From an uncultured Oscillospiraceae bacterium (lineage in GTDB: Bacteria; Bacillota; Clostridia; Oscillospirales; Acutalibacteraceae): DNA of 64,000 nucleotides. Shown in pieces: positions 17,236-25,855 of the stretch (its first letter is position 1; each line of letters begins with the position of its first letter). The stretch spans positions 1 to 64,000 of the forward strand of contig UQWL01000012.1 of the NCBI GenBank assembly GCA_900544715.1, given 5' to 3'. A program made the position numbers and the translations under genes. The notes under the pieces were generated by a model that worked only from the letters and a program-made list of their open reading frames with translations, was not told the DNA's origin and did not search any database.

Positions 17236-17263
17236 ATCGATAAATCATTCCTTTCCAGCCGCT

Positions 17264-18196
17264 TTATTTGATCGAAATAGCCGGAATACAGGCTGTAATT
17301 TCATCCCGCATGCGGATCGCTTCCCGCCGCGCCGCATTGGCATAATCGCTTTCTTCGCAGCCCTCTTTCTGCCACGCGCACATCAGCGCACGGGAAGAAT
17401 TGACGATAGCGCCCAAGCCGTTCTGATCGAACGCGGGGCGCACGCCCTGCGCGCTGCCCCCCTGCGCGCCATAGCCCGGCACCAGAAAAAAGGTATGCGG
17501 CAGCGCCGTACGCAATTCCTCCAGCTGATCCGGATAGGTGGCTCCAACCACCGCGCCGACGCCGGAATAGCCGTGATGCCCCGGTAAGTCGCAGCCCCAA
17601 CGCTCGCAGAGATCGCCCATCATGCGGTAAACGGGCCGACCGTCGATCTGCTGATCCTGCACTTCGCCGGAGGAGGGGTTGGAGGTTTTTACTAAAACGA
17701 AAATGCCCGTATCCTGCTGCCTGCAAATTTCCAACAGCGGCTGAATTCCATCACTGCCGAGATAGCCGTTTACCGTCAGCGCATCAGAGCCAAACGGTGT
17801 AAACGGGTGGCCATTTACAGAAACCTCGCCGAGATGTGCGGCGGCATATGCTTCCATCGTGGAGCCGATATCATTGCGCTTGCCGTCCGTAATGACAAAC
17901 ATGCCCTTCTCTTTGGCATAGCGGATCGTTTCATATAGGGCCCTCACGCCCGGCCAGCCGTACATTTCATAATAAGCACACTGTGGTTTTACGGCGGGGA
18001 CAATATCGCAAAGAGCGTCGATCAACCCGCGGTTAAATTGCAGCAGGGCCTCCGCCGCCCCTTCGAGCGTTTCACCGTGGCACCGGAAGGCCTCCTCTTT
18101 GATAACAGTGGGGATATAACTCAGCTTGGGATCAAGCCCCGCAACCGTGGGGTTTTTCAGGTCGGCAATCTTTTCAATCAAACGATCTAGCGACAT
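17264..18196 (-). CDS. pyrF: Orotidine 5'-phosphate decarboxylase (type 2)
   Basis: 310 aa, the longer subfamily. VAGLDPKL, VKPQCAYYE and the catalytic DGKRNDIGSTMEAYA with its Lys/Asp charge network are present; phosphate is held by PGYGAQGG. It converts OMP to UMP. Start at 18196 follows AAGAAAAGGTGG by eight bases; the upstream ATG at 18223 has no site. Confidence 0.95.
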   Translation of the reverse strand: MSLDRLIEKIADLKNPTVAGLDPKLSYIPTVIKEEAFRCHGETLEGAAEALLQFNRGLIDALCDIVPAVKPQCAYYEMYGWPGVRALYETIRYAKEKGMFVITDGKRNDIGSTMEAYAAAHLGEVSVNGHPFTPFGSDALTVNGYLGSDGIQPLLEICRQQDTGIFVLVKTSNPSSGEVQDQQIDGRPVYRMMGDLCERWGCDLPGHHGYSGVGAVVGATYPDQLEELRTALPHTFFLVPGYGAQGGSAQGVRPAFDQNGLGAIVNSSRALMCAWQKEGCEESDYANAARREAIRMRDEITACIPAISIK

Positions 18197-18245
18197 CGGG
18201 CAAACCACCTTTTCTTCGTTCATTTCTCAGCTCATCAAAAAGCGT

Positions 18246-19517
18246 TCATCCGCGGTAAACCAACTCGCCGCGGCAAACGGTATATTTCACACGCCCCTGG
18301 AGGTGCATCCCCTTTAAGGCGCTGTTGTGCGATTTTCCATGGAAACGGGCCGGATCGGCCGCCCATGCTTCCTGCGGGTCAAACAAAACAAGATCTGCCA
18401 GCCCGCCCTCTATCAATGCGCCGCTCGGCACGCGGAGAATGCGCGCGGGCACGGCCGACATCCGGTATAAAAGCTCCGACAGGCTCAAAACGCCCTGCTT
18501 TACCAATTGCGTGATTCCGGCTGCCAAAGAAGTTTCCAGCCCGACTACACCATTCGGCGCTTTTTCAAAATCCGCCTTCTCCTGCGCGGTGTGCGGGGCG
18601 TGGTCGGTGGCGATTGCGTCAATCGTGCCGTCCCGCAAGCCCTCCAGCACCGCCAGGCGGTCGCGCTCTGGGCGCAGAGGCGGGCTCATGCGATAATCCG
18701 CATCGCGGGAAAGCAATTTGTCATGCGTCAGCAAAAAATAATGCGGGCAGGTTTCCGCTGTGACTTGAACGCCAAAGCCCTTCGCCGCACGGATCATGGA
18801 AACGCTTGCAGCAGTGCTGACGTGGCAAATATGAACCGGCACGCCAAGAGAAAGGGCAAGGGAAATTTCACGCGCCGTTCCTACATCTTCTGCCGCTGCC
18901 GAAATGCCTGATACGCCAAGCTTTTGTGAAATCTCGCCCTCATGGATCAAGCCGCCGTGTGTTAACGACCGGTCTTCGCAATGGGCGAGCACCGGCATCT
19001 GCAAACCGGCGGCCTGTTTCATTGCTTCTGCCATCAGGTATGCTGTGGCGACCGGGTTGCCGTCATCCGAAAAGGCCACCGCTCCCGCCTGTTTCAACGC
19101 GCGAAAGTCAGTTAATTCGCACCCGGCAAGCCCCTTCGTCACTGCCGCCACAGGCAGCACGCGCGCTTTTGCCTGCTTCGATTTTTGCAGGATATAACGG
19201 ATTGTCTCCGGGGAATCTGCGGCGGGCGACGTGTTTGGCATGGCCGCCACACTGGTCACACCGCCTGCGGCGGCAGCCTCGCAGCCGCTTTCAATATCCT
19301 CTTTGTGGGTCAGCCCCGGGTCGCGCAGATGCACATGCATATCCACAAGGCCCGGCGCGAGGCAAAGGCCATCTGCATCAATCGTCTGGTTGCCCATCGC
19401 GGAAAGCCCATCGCCAATTTCCACCACCCGCTCCCCTTCGATTCGAACATCGCCAATTTGATCGACACCGGAGGCCAAATCAATCAGGTGCGCGTGTCGA
19501 ATCAATAATCCAGGCAT
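18246..19517 (-). CDS. pyrC: Dihydroorotase
   Basis: 423 aa, class I dihydroorotase. Metal site DMHVHLRDPG, then LAHCED, HICHVST and ATDHAPH supply the other His/Asp ligands. It cyclises carbamoyl-aspartate to dihydroorotate. The start at 19517 follows AAAGGGGGC. It is the first gene of an operon that contains pyrC, F, K, D and carAB but no pyrB or pyrE. No pyr attenuator or PyrR site was recognised upstream. Confidence 0.94.
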   Translation of the reverse strand: MPGLLIRHAHLIDLASGVDQIGDVRIEGERVVEIGDGLSAMGNQTIDADGLCLAPGLVDMHVHLRDPGLTHKEDIESGCEAAAAGGVTSVAAMPNTSPAADSPETIRYILQKSKQAKARVLPVAAVTKGLAGCELTDFRALKQAGAVAFSDDGNPVATAYLMAEAMKQAAGLQMPVLAHCEDRSLTHGGLIHEGEISQKLGVSGISAAAEDVGTAREISLALSLGVPVHICHVSTAASVSMIRAAKGFGVQVTAETCPHYFLLTHDKLLSRDADYRMSPPLRPERDRLAVLEGLRDGTIDAIATDHAPHTAQEKADFEKAPNGVVGLETSLAAGITQLVKQGVLSLSELLYRMSAVPARILRVPSGALIEGGLADLVLFDPQEAWAADPARFHGKSHNSALKGMHLQGRVKYTVCRGELVYRG

Positions 19518-19563
19518 GCGGCCGCCCCCTTTCTCCATTTTTTACAATATGCCAAGATACCAC

Positions 19564-19599
19564 AAACGAGCCTTTCGCCAAGCGGCAAAAGGTTCGTTT
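19564..19599. terminator. Terminator after the penicillin-binding protein gene
   Basis: AAACGAGCCTTTCGCC and near-complement with a four-base loop, followed by T-rich sequence in the minus direction. It separates the PBP gene from the pyrC operon, whose promoter must lie in the short gap or use readthrough. Confidence 0.7.
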
Positions 19600-19615
19600 G
19601 GTGTTGATTTTTCTA

Positions 19616-21922
19616 TTATGGCGTAATACCATTCAACGCATTCTCTATGGCCTGACCAGCCTGATTAAACGCATTGGAAACCGCATCCCCCGCCTGCCCG
19701 ATCGCATCGGAAACATTGTTTGCAATATGATCGAGCAGGCCGGAGCCGCCGCAGGAGGTGCATACTGCCGGCGTATCGGTAACCTTATACCAGCCCTTCG
19801 CTTTGGAGGTGCAGGAGGGCGAGGCCAGCAGGCCGGTTTTCGTGCAATATTCCTTCTCAACCGTGAGGCCGCTTTTTTCAAATTCTTTTGCAGGAAGATT
19901 TTGGTGAATTTTGTCAAATACCTTTTTAAACAGCCTTGCTGACGGATTGACACTTTCAGGCACTTTGATAAACTTTGGAATATCATATCCATACCATGTA
20001 GCAGAAATATAGTAAGGTGTACCGCCTACGAACCAACGGTCTTTTTGATCTGTTGTTGTACCAGTTTTCGCTATTGTCTGGAATCCGCTAACTGCAGCCG
20101 CTTTCGTTGTCCCATACCATGTATTTGCTTGAAGTAACTCACACATAGCATCCGCGCTATCAGGAGAAAGTGCTTTTTCACTCTTTACAGAAGTTTGCAG
20201 AAGTGTCTCCGTTCCAGCGCTGTTAGTCACTTTATAATAGCAATAGGGCTCATAGTAGGCACCGCCGTTGCCAAAAGCCGCATAGGCGGCTGCCATATCA
20301 AGGGTCGTAACACCCTGCGTGAAGGCGCCGGTGACGAGCGGAGCCCAGTCCGCATCCGCCTTTTCCAGCGTGGAAAGATGGAAATGGTTTTCCAAAAAGT
20401 CAAAAGACGTTTTAATCGTTATTTTTTCCAGCATACGGGCTGGCACGGTATTCAGAGAATGCATTAGCGCAAACTGCAAAGGATGCAGGAGGCCATCTCC
20501 CGGATCATCTCCATAATTAACGGGCCAAGGTTTCCCCTCAACATATCGGGAGGCTGAATCCTGTATCATTGAAGACCAATTGTAAAGATTGTTTTCAATC
20601 GCGGGCGCATAAATACTTAGTGGCTTGATGGAAGAACCTGGTTGACGCTTGGAAGATACAGCACGATTTAGGCCACGATTCTGCGTTTTTTCACCAGCGC
20701 CTCCAACAATCCCTACAATTCGGCCCTTATAATCCATCACTGTCATGGCAGCCTGTATACCTGTATTCATCATATTATTTCGATTATAGAAAACACTTTC
20801 CATCGAAGACTGCACGTCCGGATCCATAGCGGTATAAATCTTCAATCCGCCATAATAGACCTTTTGCGTCGCCTGCTGCTCTGTCAGACCATATTGCTCC
20901 ATCAGATCGTCAATTACCTGATCGACCACGTAATCTACGTAGTAACTCTGGATTTTGCTCTCCGACTTCGCTGCTTCTTTGTCATCCTTATGCGCCGCTT
21001 TATACTCCTTGCTGTTGGTAAAAACAAGGGAATATGCGATCGCCTCGTTATATTCCTCCTGGGAAATCGTCCCCTCCTCCAGAAGCACATCCAACCCGTA
21101 TTTCTGCCTTTTCTTATTCTCTTCCGGATTGACCAGCGGGTCATATTTATAGGGATACTGCGTGATGCCGAGCAGCGCGGTACACTCTGCCAGGTTTAGC
21201 TCGCTGACATCCTTGCCGAAATATTTTTCCGCCGCCGTTTTCACGCCGTAGCAGCCTTCGCCCAAATAAATGGTATTGAGATATGCTTCTAAAATTTCAT
21301 CTTTGGAATAATTGCGTTCCAAATTCAGGGCATAAAGGATTTCACGAAATTTACGGACGATGGTAACATCCTTATCCCCCGTCAGGTTTTTAATCAACTG
21401 CTGCGTAATTGTAGAACCGCCCTGAGACATGCCATGCTTGACAATCGCTGAAGCGGTGCGGAACCAATCCACCCCGTTATGCTTTTCGAAGCGCTTGTCC
21501 TCAATTGCAATTGCCGATTGTTTCATTTCTTCCGGCATCTGGCCGAGACTGGCCCAGATGCGGTTTTCGGTGCCGTGCAACCGCGTTACCTCCACCGGCT
21601 GCTGATTTTTATCGTAAGCGTATACGATGGTCGTCTGATTCTGGTTCGCCTTGTATTCATCCAGGTCAATCGCAGGATCGCCATGGGTGAATACAATCAT
21701 ATAGATAAGCACCGTCATGCCGACGATCAGGCACGTCAACGCAACCGTTCCCAGCGCGCCCAGAAGCACTTTGACAGGAGTGGAAAATTCACGTCTCGTT
21801 TTTTTGCTGCCGGGTTTGCGGGCACGGGTGGCTTGCCCTTTGCGAACGGGCGATTTATAGGCCGCCCCAGCTTGACCGGACGGCTTTTTCACAGGCTTGG
21901 AATTTCGTGGACCATGATTCAT
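19616..21922 (-). CDS. Class A penicillin-binding protein (PBP1A type)
   Basis: 768 aa bifunctional cell-wall synthase. A basic cytoplasmic tail (residues 1-45) and one membrane segment precede a GT51 glycosyltransferase domain (EDKRFEKHNGVDWFR, GGSTITQQLIKN). The transpeptidase domain has the Ser-x-x-Lys in PGSSIKPL, the SLN motif in HSLNTVP, and AKTGTTTDQKDRWFVGG. A Cys-containing C-terminal tail (CTSCGG) and a final helix rich in Asn/Ala extend beyond the domain. The start follows AAAAGGAGG by twelve bases. Confidence 0.92.
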   Translation of the reverse strand: MNHGPRNSKPVKKPSGQAGAAYKSPVRKGQATRARKPGSKKTRREFSTPVKVLLGALGTVALTCLIVGMTVLIYMIVFTHGDPAIDLDEYKANQNQTTIVYAYDKNQQPVEVTRLHGTENRIWASLGQMPEEMKQSAIAIEDKRFEKHNGVDWFRTASAIVKHGMSQGGSTITQQLIKNLTGDKDVTIVRKFREILYALNLERNYSKDEILEAYLNTIYLGEGCYGVKTAAEKYFGKDVSELNLAECTALLGITQYPYKYDPLVNPEENKKRQKYGLDVLLEEGTISQEEYNEAIAYSLVFTNSKEYKAAHKDDKEAAKSESKIQSYYVDYVVDQVIDDLMEQYGLTEQQATQKVYYGGLKIYTAMDPDVQSSMESVFYNRNNMMNTGIQAAMTVMDYKGRIVGIVGGAGEKTQNRGLNRAVSSKRQPGSSIKPLSIYAPAIENNLYNWSSMIQDSASRYVEGKPWPVNYGDDPGDGLLHPLQFALMHSLNTVPARMLEKITIKTSFDFLENHFHLSTLEKADADWAPLVTGAFTQGVTTLDMAAAYAAFGNGGAYYEPYCYYKVTNSAGTETLLQTSVKSEKALSPDSADAMCELLQANTWYGTTKAAAVSGFQTIAKTGTTTDQKDRWFVGGTPYYISATWYGYDIPKFIKVPESVNPSARLFKKVFDKIHQNLPAKEFEKSGLTVEKEYCTKTGLLASPSCTSKAKGWYKVTDTPAVCTSCGGSGLLDHIANNVSDAIGQAGDAVSNAFNQAGQAIENALNGITP

Positions 21923-21952
21923 AAAATCCTCTGCCTCCTTTTCTATTCGATT

Positions 21953-21958
21953 ATTATA
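21953..21958 (-). promoter_or_regulatory. Extended -10 promoter of the PBP gene
   Basis: On the minus strand TATGCTATAAT: a TGn extension before a perfect TATAAT, with no good -35. It lies about 30 bases upstream of the start codon. Confidence 0.6.
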
Positions 21959-22043
21959 GCATACTTTCTCGGAAAAGTTTAGTAATTTTCGAAAATTCGT
22001 TTTCCATATAAAAGAAGTAAAACCGCGTGATTTCCATACTCTG

Positions 22044-22073
22044 GTATAAAGCGAAAAAAATATGCGCACAATA
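22044..22073 (+). promoter_or_regulatory. Sigma-G-like promoter
   Basis: GTATA (22044-22048), 18 bases, CACAATA (22067-22073). The forespore sigma-G pattern is GMATR-N18-CATNMTA, so this differs by two bases. It precedes a small secreted protein with a BofC-like domain, which fits forespore expression. Confidence 0.45.
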
Positions 22074-22111
22074 AAGACGAATCTTCATTTTAGAAGCGGA
22101 GGGAACGCGAT

Positions 22112-22435
22112 ATGATGCGGAAAGGAATCCGTATTTTGTGTGCGGTATGCCTGATTTTTTCAGCAGTGATTCTGACAACGGACGCAATCCGCACTTCCGT
22201 CACAGGTGCGGAAACGAATGCCGCCCATACGCAGCAAGCAGAACAGGCGCCCTATATGCTGGGAGAATACCAAGGCAAGATCGCCTCTTACCGCACTGGA
22301 AGCACGGAGCCGATGGAAGTATTCGATATTTATCTGGACAGCCTGCCAGCCGTCAACCGACAGGAGCTATTGCATGGAATCCCGGCGCAGACAGTACAAG
22401 AGCTGCAGCGGCTGATTGAGGATTATACGAGCTGA
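22112..22435 (+). CDS. Small secreted protein with BofC C-terminal-like domain
   Basis: 107 aa. A signal peptide or signal anchor (residues 5-25) leads to a domain reading YMLGEYQGKIASYRTG, then EVFDIYLDSLPAVNR and ELQRLIEDYTS. That pattern resembles the C-terminal domain of BofC, a forespore protein acting in the intermembrane space on SpoIVB signalling. Assignment is from memory of the domain and needs a profile search. A sigma-G-like promoter lies 39 bases upstream and GGAGGG provides the ribosome site. Confidence 0.6.
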   Translation: MMRKGIRILCAVCLIFSAVILTTDAIRTSVTGAETNAAHTQQAEQAPYMLGEYQGKIASYRTGSTEPMEVFDIYLDSLPAVNRQELLHGIPAQTVQELQRLIEDYTS

Positions 22436-22527
22436 GCGAAGATGGATTCAATCGTCATTCGAAAAAACAGGCCGCTGCAAATGCACGACGCATTTTTGCA
22501 GCGGCAAGCGCAACATAAAGCACTGCC

Positions 22528-22559
22528 GGCGGACCTGTCTGTACAGGCCCGCCTTTTTA
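22528..22559 (+). terminator. Terminator after the BofC-like gene
   Basis: GGCGGACCTGT, four-base loop, ACAGGCCCGCC, then TTTTT. A second GC hairpin (22470-22504) lies just upstream. Confidence 0.75.
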
Positions 22560-22574
22560 TGAATGAAACTCTCC

Positions 22575-23084
22575 TCAAAACAAGCTTGCCAGTCCGCCGA
22601 AGACTCCATATACGATCAATGACATAATTAAGCCCGCAACCAAAACGCCGAGCGTGATAATCGGAAGCGACTTTTTAATACGTAAGTCAAGCAGCGACGC
22701 GATCAACGCGCCTGTCCATCCGCCTGTACCCGGGAGAGGGATGGCAACAAACAGCAAAAGCCCCCACTCTTTATATTTCTCGATCTGATCGCTTTTACTC
22801 ATGGAGCGGGCTTCTAATTTATCGATGATTCTCGCCCAGCGGGGAAAACGGCGCAGCCAGGCAAAAATCTTTTTGATAAACAGCAAAATAAAAGGGATCG
22901 GCACCATATTGCCGATAAACGAAATGAAAAACGCCGTGATAAAGGGAACATCCAAAAGCTTCGCCACGATCATTCCGCCCCTAAGTTCGAGAATAGGGAA
23001 TAGCGACACGATGAATACAATCAATTCGTTGGGTATTTTATTCTGAAAAAAATCCACGAAATATTGTGCCAAAGTTTCCGCCAT
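22575..23084 (-). CDS. Small multidrug export family membrane protein
   Basis: 169 aa with about four or five membrane segments. Conserved stretches FPILELRGGMIVA, FIGNMVPIPFILLF and VAIPLPGTGGWTGALIA match the Sm_multidrug_ex (COG2426) family. The family name is historical; transport has rarely been shown. It ends convergently with the preceding terminator and lies 28 bases after the Nudix gene. Confidence 0.85.
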   Translation of the reverse strand: MAETLAQYFVDFFQNKIPNELIVFIVSLFPILELRGGMIVAKLLDVPFITAFFISFIGNMVPIPFILLFIKKIFAWLRRFPRWARIIDKLEARSMSKSDQIEKYKEWGLLLFVAIPLPGTGGWTGALIASLLDLRIKKSLPIITLGVLVAGLIMSLIVYGVFGGLASLF

Positions 23085-23112
23085 TATACAACCTCATTTC
23101 AAAATTCAATTT

Positions 23113-23847
23113 TCAGGCATCACAGTTTCCGTGCAAAAAGCGATTTGCCTTTGTCAGGATCATCTTATCATTTTCATAATTGAGCATCTTCAGCGCCCGA
23201 TCATAACGCAGCCAGATAAAATCTTCGATTTCTTCCTGCTGAATCACGGTATTTGTATCCTCTGTGCTTGCTAAAAAGATGATAACCGATTTCTCTACTT
23301 TGCCCTGAATCGTATACTCTGATTTGGAGGAAAAATCAGGCAGCAGCCGAATGTGCATTCCAGTCTCTTCCAGCACTTCCCGTTTTGCCGTTTCCTCCTG
23401 TGTCTCGCCCTTTTCCATATGGCCTTTGGGGAACCCCCAATGCGCGCTCCGCTTATTTTTGATGAGCAAATAAAGGGGCTGCCCAGCTTCCATACGGTAT
23501 ACGACCGCGCCGCAGGAACGTTCATACAAGCATTCCAGCGTATAGCCATAATGGCCTTCGGCAAAATCAATCGCATCACAAATTTCATTGACGATGAAGT
23601 GCTTGCTTTTCGGTGCGGCAACCCAAACAATCCCTTTATGATTGTTGCGCCGCACAATCGCAATCACCCGACCGTCAAATTCTCGCACCGGATGGTCGAT
23701 CCCCATGATATAAACGCCCTGTGCCTCTCCGCTGATGCCTGTAACACCCTGGGCAAAGCCGTAATTCAGCTGATAGGTGAAGGGAAAGCGCGGATGCTTT
23801 GCCCCAATGGGACGCACTACCTTGACTCTCACATATTTTCCTAACAT
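23113..23847 (-). CDS. Inorganic-pyrophosphatase-like domain fused to Nudix hydrolase
   Basis: 244 aa, two parts. Residues 1 to about 105 (VRVKVVRPIGAKHP, YQLNYGFAQGV, IMGIDHPVREFDGRVIAIV) resemble the short pyrophosphatase-like family of Clostridia. Residues about 110-244 form a Nudix hydrolase with a full Nudix box (GHMEKGETQEETAKREVLEE) and an AAxHWGFPKG-type lead-in. Nudix enzymes of this sort cleave dinucleoside polyphosphates or mutated nucleotides. Start at 23847 follows CAGGAGCGA; the frame upstream lacks similarity. Confidence 0.82.
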   Translation of the reverse strand: MLGKYVRVKVVRPIGAKHPRFPFTYQLNYGFAQGVTGISGEAQGVYIMGIDHPVREFDGRVIAIVRRNNHKGIVWVAAPKSKHFIVNEICDAIDFAEGHYGYTLECLYERSCGAVVYRMEAGQPLYLLIKNKRSAHWGFPKGHMEKGETQEETAKREVLEETGMHIRLLPDFSSKSEYTIQGKVEKSVIIFLASTEDTNTVIQQEEIEDFIWLRYDRALKMLNYENDKMILTKANRFLHGNCDA

Positions 23848-24096
23848 TCCTGATCGCTCCTGTGCCTCCCCAAACTCCATCATCCTTGAAAGCTGCAACG
23901 CAGAACCGGATAAAACCGAACAAGGAATTGGGACAAATTGATCCGTCCGTCTAACATAAATAACGGCAAAGCCCTATTCAGAAGGGCCCAAATTGCACTT
24001 CTGCAAGCAGCTGCCACCCGAAGGACATCCGGATTCTTCCAACGCCAACCAGGCTGTCAGCCTTTTTATTATACCGATTTTCCCACCCGGTGGCAA
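23848..24096 (-). promoter_or_regulatory. Promoter and long leader of the Nudix gene, possible structured RNA
   Basis: On the minus strand TTGCCA (24091-24096), 17 bases, TATAAT (24068-24073) form a near-consensus promoter. Transcription from about 24060 leaves a leader of some 210 bases with several potential hairpins, including GGCUGACAGCC and GGGCCCUUCUGAAUAGGGC. I do not recognise it as a known riboswitch or 6S RNA, and no terminator is evident. The remainder up to 24232 is AT-rich. Confidence 0.5.
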
Positions 24097-24232
24097 GTAT
24101 TTTCGTCAATTACTTGAAAAGAGATGCTCTTATATTGCCATTTTGCCGAAAAAGAGGTAAACTTAAAAAATGTGCTTTGGCAAAGTTTCTGCTTGCCAAT
24201 AGACATAGAACGCTAAAATAAAAGAGGAGGGA

Positions 24233-25096
24233 TTGACGATTCACAACTTGGATACGCTTTATATCAGCGATTTAGATGGTACCCTACTCACGCCGGAATG
24301 CAAGATTTCAGACGAAACGGCAAGCGCTTTAAACGCTATGATTGCCAACGGCCTCCTTTTTACGGTTGCCACGGCCCGCAGCGCCTCCAGCGCCGCTCCG
24401 TTTTTAGAGAAGCTGAACCTGCGCCTGCCGGTGATCCTGATGAACGGGGTGGTCATTTACGATTTGGAAAAACGGAAGCCGGTTTCCGTCTGCCCGATTG
24501 AGGCAGAGGCAGCGCGCGCTGCACTGGCTATTTTTGAGCGGCACCATATCACCCCATTTTATAACCGGTTGAATCAAAATAAACTGGAGGTCTGCTTTAC
24601 GCAGCTTAAACCGGAGGCAAACCGGAAATACTATGAAAGCCGTAAAGGCGCCCCGGACAAGCATTTTGTCGCGGTAAACCGGCTGACAGTGGCGAACGAT
24701 ATGCCTTCTATCTATCTGACTACGTTTGATTGCTACGATACGCTTTTGCCGGCTGCGCGGGAGCTTGCCGCCATTGACGGGCTGACCAGTGTGCTTTATA
24801 AGGACACCTACTCCGACGCCTGGCTGATTGAAGCGTTTAGCAGCAAAGCCAGTAAGCCATCCGGCGCTGAATGGATCCAAAAATGCACGGGAGCAAAGCA
24901 TATGGTGGCCTTTGGAGATAATCTTAACGACCTGCCCCTCTTCGCCGCGGCCGATGAAAGCTACGCCGTATCCAACGCGCATGAGCGCGTCCGGGCAACT
25001 GCTACAGGTGTAATCGCCTCCAATACGGAAAACGCCGTGGTGCGTTTTTTGCAGGAAAACACCTCTTTTTATGAACGAGAAGTTAAAAATGGTTAA
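24233..25096 (+). CDS. Cof-type HAD superfamily hydrolase
   Basis: 287 aa. Motif I SDLDGTLLT, motif II TVATARS, motif III Lys in ASKPSGAE, motif IV FGDNLNDLPLF; the cap between residues about 85 and 195 is the C2b type. Family members dephosphorylate sugar phosphates, flavin or PLP precursors. The frame opens with TTG only two bases after AGGAGGGA; ATT at 24239 has better spacing, so the exact start is uncertain. Confidence 0.88.
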   Translation: MTIHNLDTLYISDLDGTLLTPECKISDETASALNAMIANGLLFTVATARSASSAAPFLEKLNLRLPVILMNGVVIYDLEKRKPVSVCPIEAEAARAALAIFERHHITPFYNRLNQNKLEVCFTQLKPEANRKYYESRKGAPDKHFVAVNRLTVANDMPSIYLTTFDCYDTLLPAARELAAIDGLTSVLYKDTYSDAWLIEAFSSKASKPSGAEWIQKCTGAKHMVAFGDNLNDLPLFAAADESYAVSNAHERVRATATGVIASNTENAVVRFLQENTSFYEREVKNG

Positions 25097-25123
25097 GGAT
25101 TCTCTACAATCCCGCGAATTATA

Positions 25124-25152
25124 TTGGATTTTTGAGCTTGTTATAGTATACT
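25124..25152 (+). promoter_or_regulatory. Sigma-A promoter of the HD-domain gene
   Basis: TTGGAT (25124-25129), 17 bases, TATACT (25147-25152), about 92 bases before the start codon. Confidence 0.6.
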
Positions 25153-25244
25153 TATTGCATATTTCTTACAGTGGACTGCCCCAATATGCAGGCTTGGCCC
25201 TCTGCCGAAAAATCTCTATTGAAAGAAAGTGAGCGCATCCGTTT

Positions 25245-25781
25245 ATGAACAAATTGCACCAGGCCTATATCAGCTCTTTCTTAGGGCGTGAGCATATGAG
25301 CCCTGCTTTTTTTGAAGCCATCGAGGACCTGTATAATCGCCCGGAGGTTCAGGGGCTGTCCATCTATGAGCAGCATCTGGATATCGACCGTCTCCAGCAT
25401 ATCACAAGTGTGGCTTATATCAGCTTTCTCACATGCAGGCGGCTGAGGCTCGATTACCGCACGGCGGCCCGCGGGGCGATCCTGCATGATCTGTTCTACT
25501 ACGATTGGCGGGAAAAGGATTCGAGCCATCGCCCGCACGGTTATCTGCATCCAGGATTTGCACTGAAAAACGCCCGTGAACTGACCTCACTGAGCAAAAT
25601 GGAAGAGGATATCATCATCAAGCACATGTGGCCTTTGACCGTCCGCCCGCCGCGCTACCGGGAATCCTTCATCGTAAGCATGGCGGATAAATATTGCGCT
25701 ACCTGGGAGCTGATCCTGTCCCTGATCCCAAAGCAGGCAAAAAAGCATAAGGAAATCATCCGCCGGCATCTGGAAGCATAA
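25245..25781 (+). CDS. HD-domain phosphohydrolase
   Basis: 178 aa. RLQHITSVAY gives the first His, GAILHDLFYYDW the His-Asp pair, HPGFALKNA and DIIIKHMWPLT further His, and VSMADKYCATWE the distal Asp. That is a complete metal-dependent HD phosphohydrolase set. The substrate is not evident. A family-2 leader repeat separates it from the next gene by about 75 bases. Confidence 0.85.
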   Translation: MNKLHQAYISSFLGREHMSPAFFEAIEDLYNRPEVQGLSIYEQHLDIDRLQHITSVAYISFLTCRRLRLDYRTAARGAILHDLFYYDWREKDSSHRPHGYLHPGFALKNARELTSLSKMEEDIIIKHMWPLTVRPPRYRESFIVSMADKYCATWELILSLIPKQAKKHKEIIRRHLEA

Positions 25782-25790
25782 AACACCGCT

Positions 25791-25854
25791 CAAAATTTTG
25801 GCTGCGCCAAAGCCGCATAATTTTGCGGCCGGCGTAAGAAAGGATGGTCATAAG
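25791..25854 (+). repeat. Leader repeat family 2, copy 2 (carries RBS)
   Basis: Matches the spoIIIAH leader (1015-1079, minus) with only scattered substitutions and two single-base gaps. It contains a CCGCA...TGCGG hairpin and ends GTAAGAAAGGATGG-TCATAAG, directly against the GTG start of the next gene. Confidence 0.7.
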
Positions 25855-25855
25855 C

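Noticed and set aside
17236..17263. PyrR or pyr attenuator before carA
   Set aside because: Only 28 bases separate pyrF and carA; no anti-terminator structure is visible here or before pyrC.
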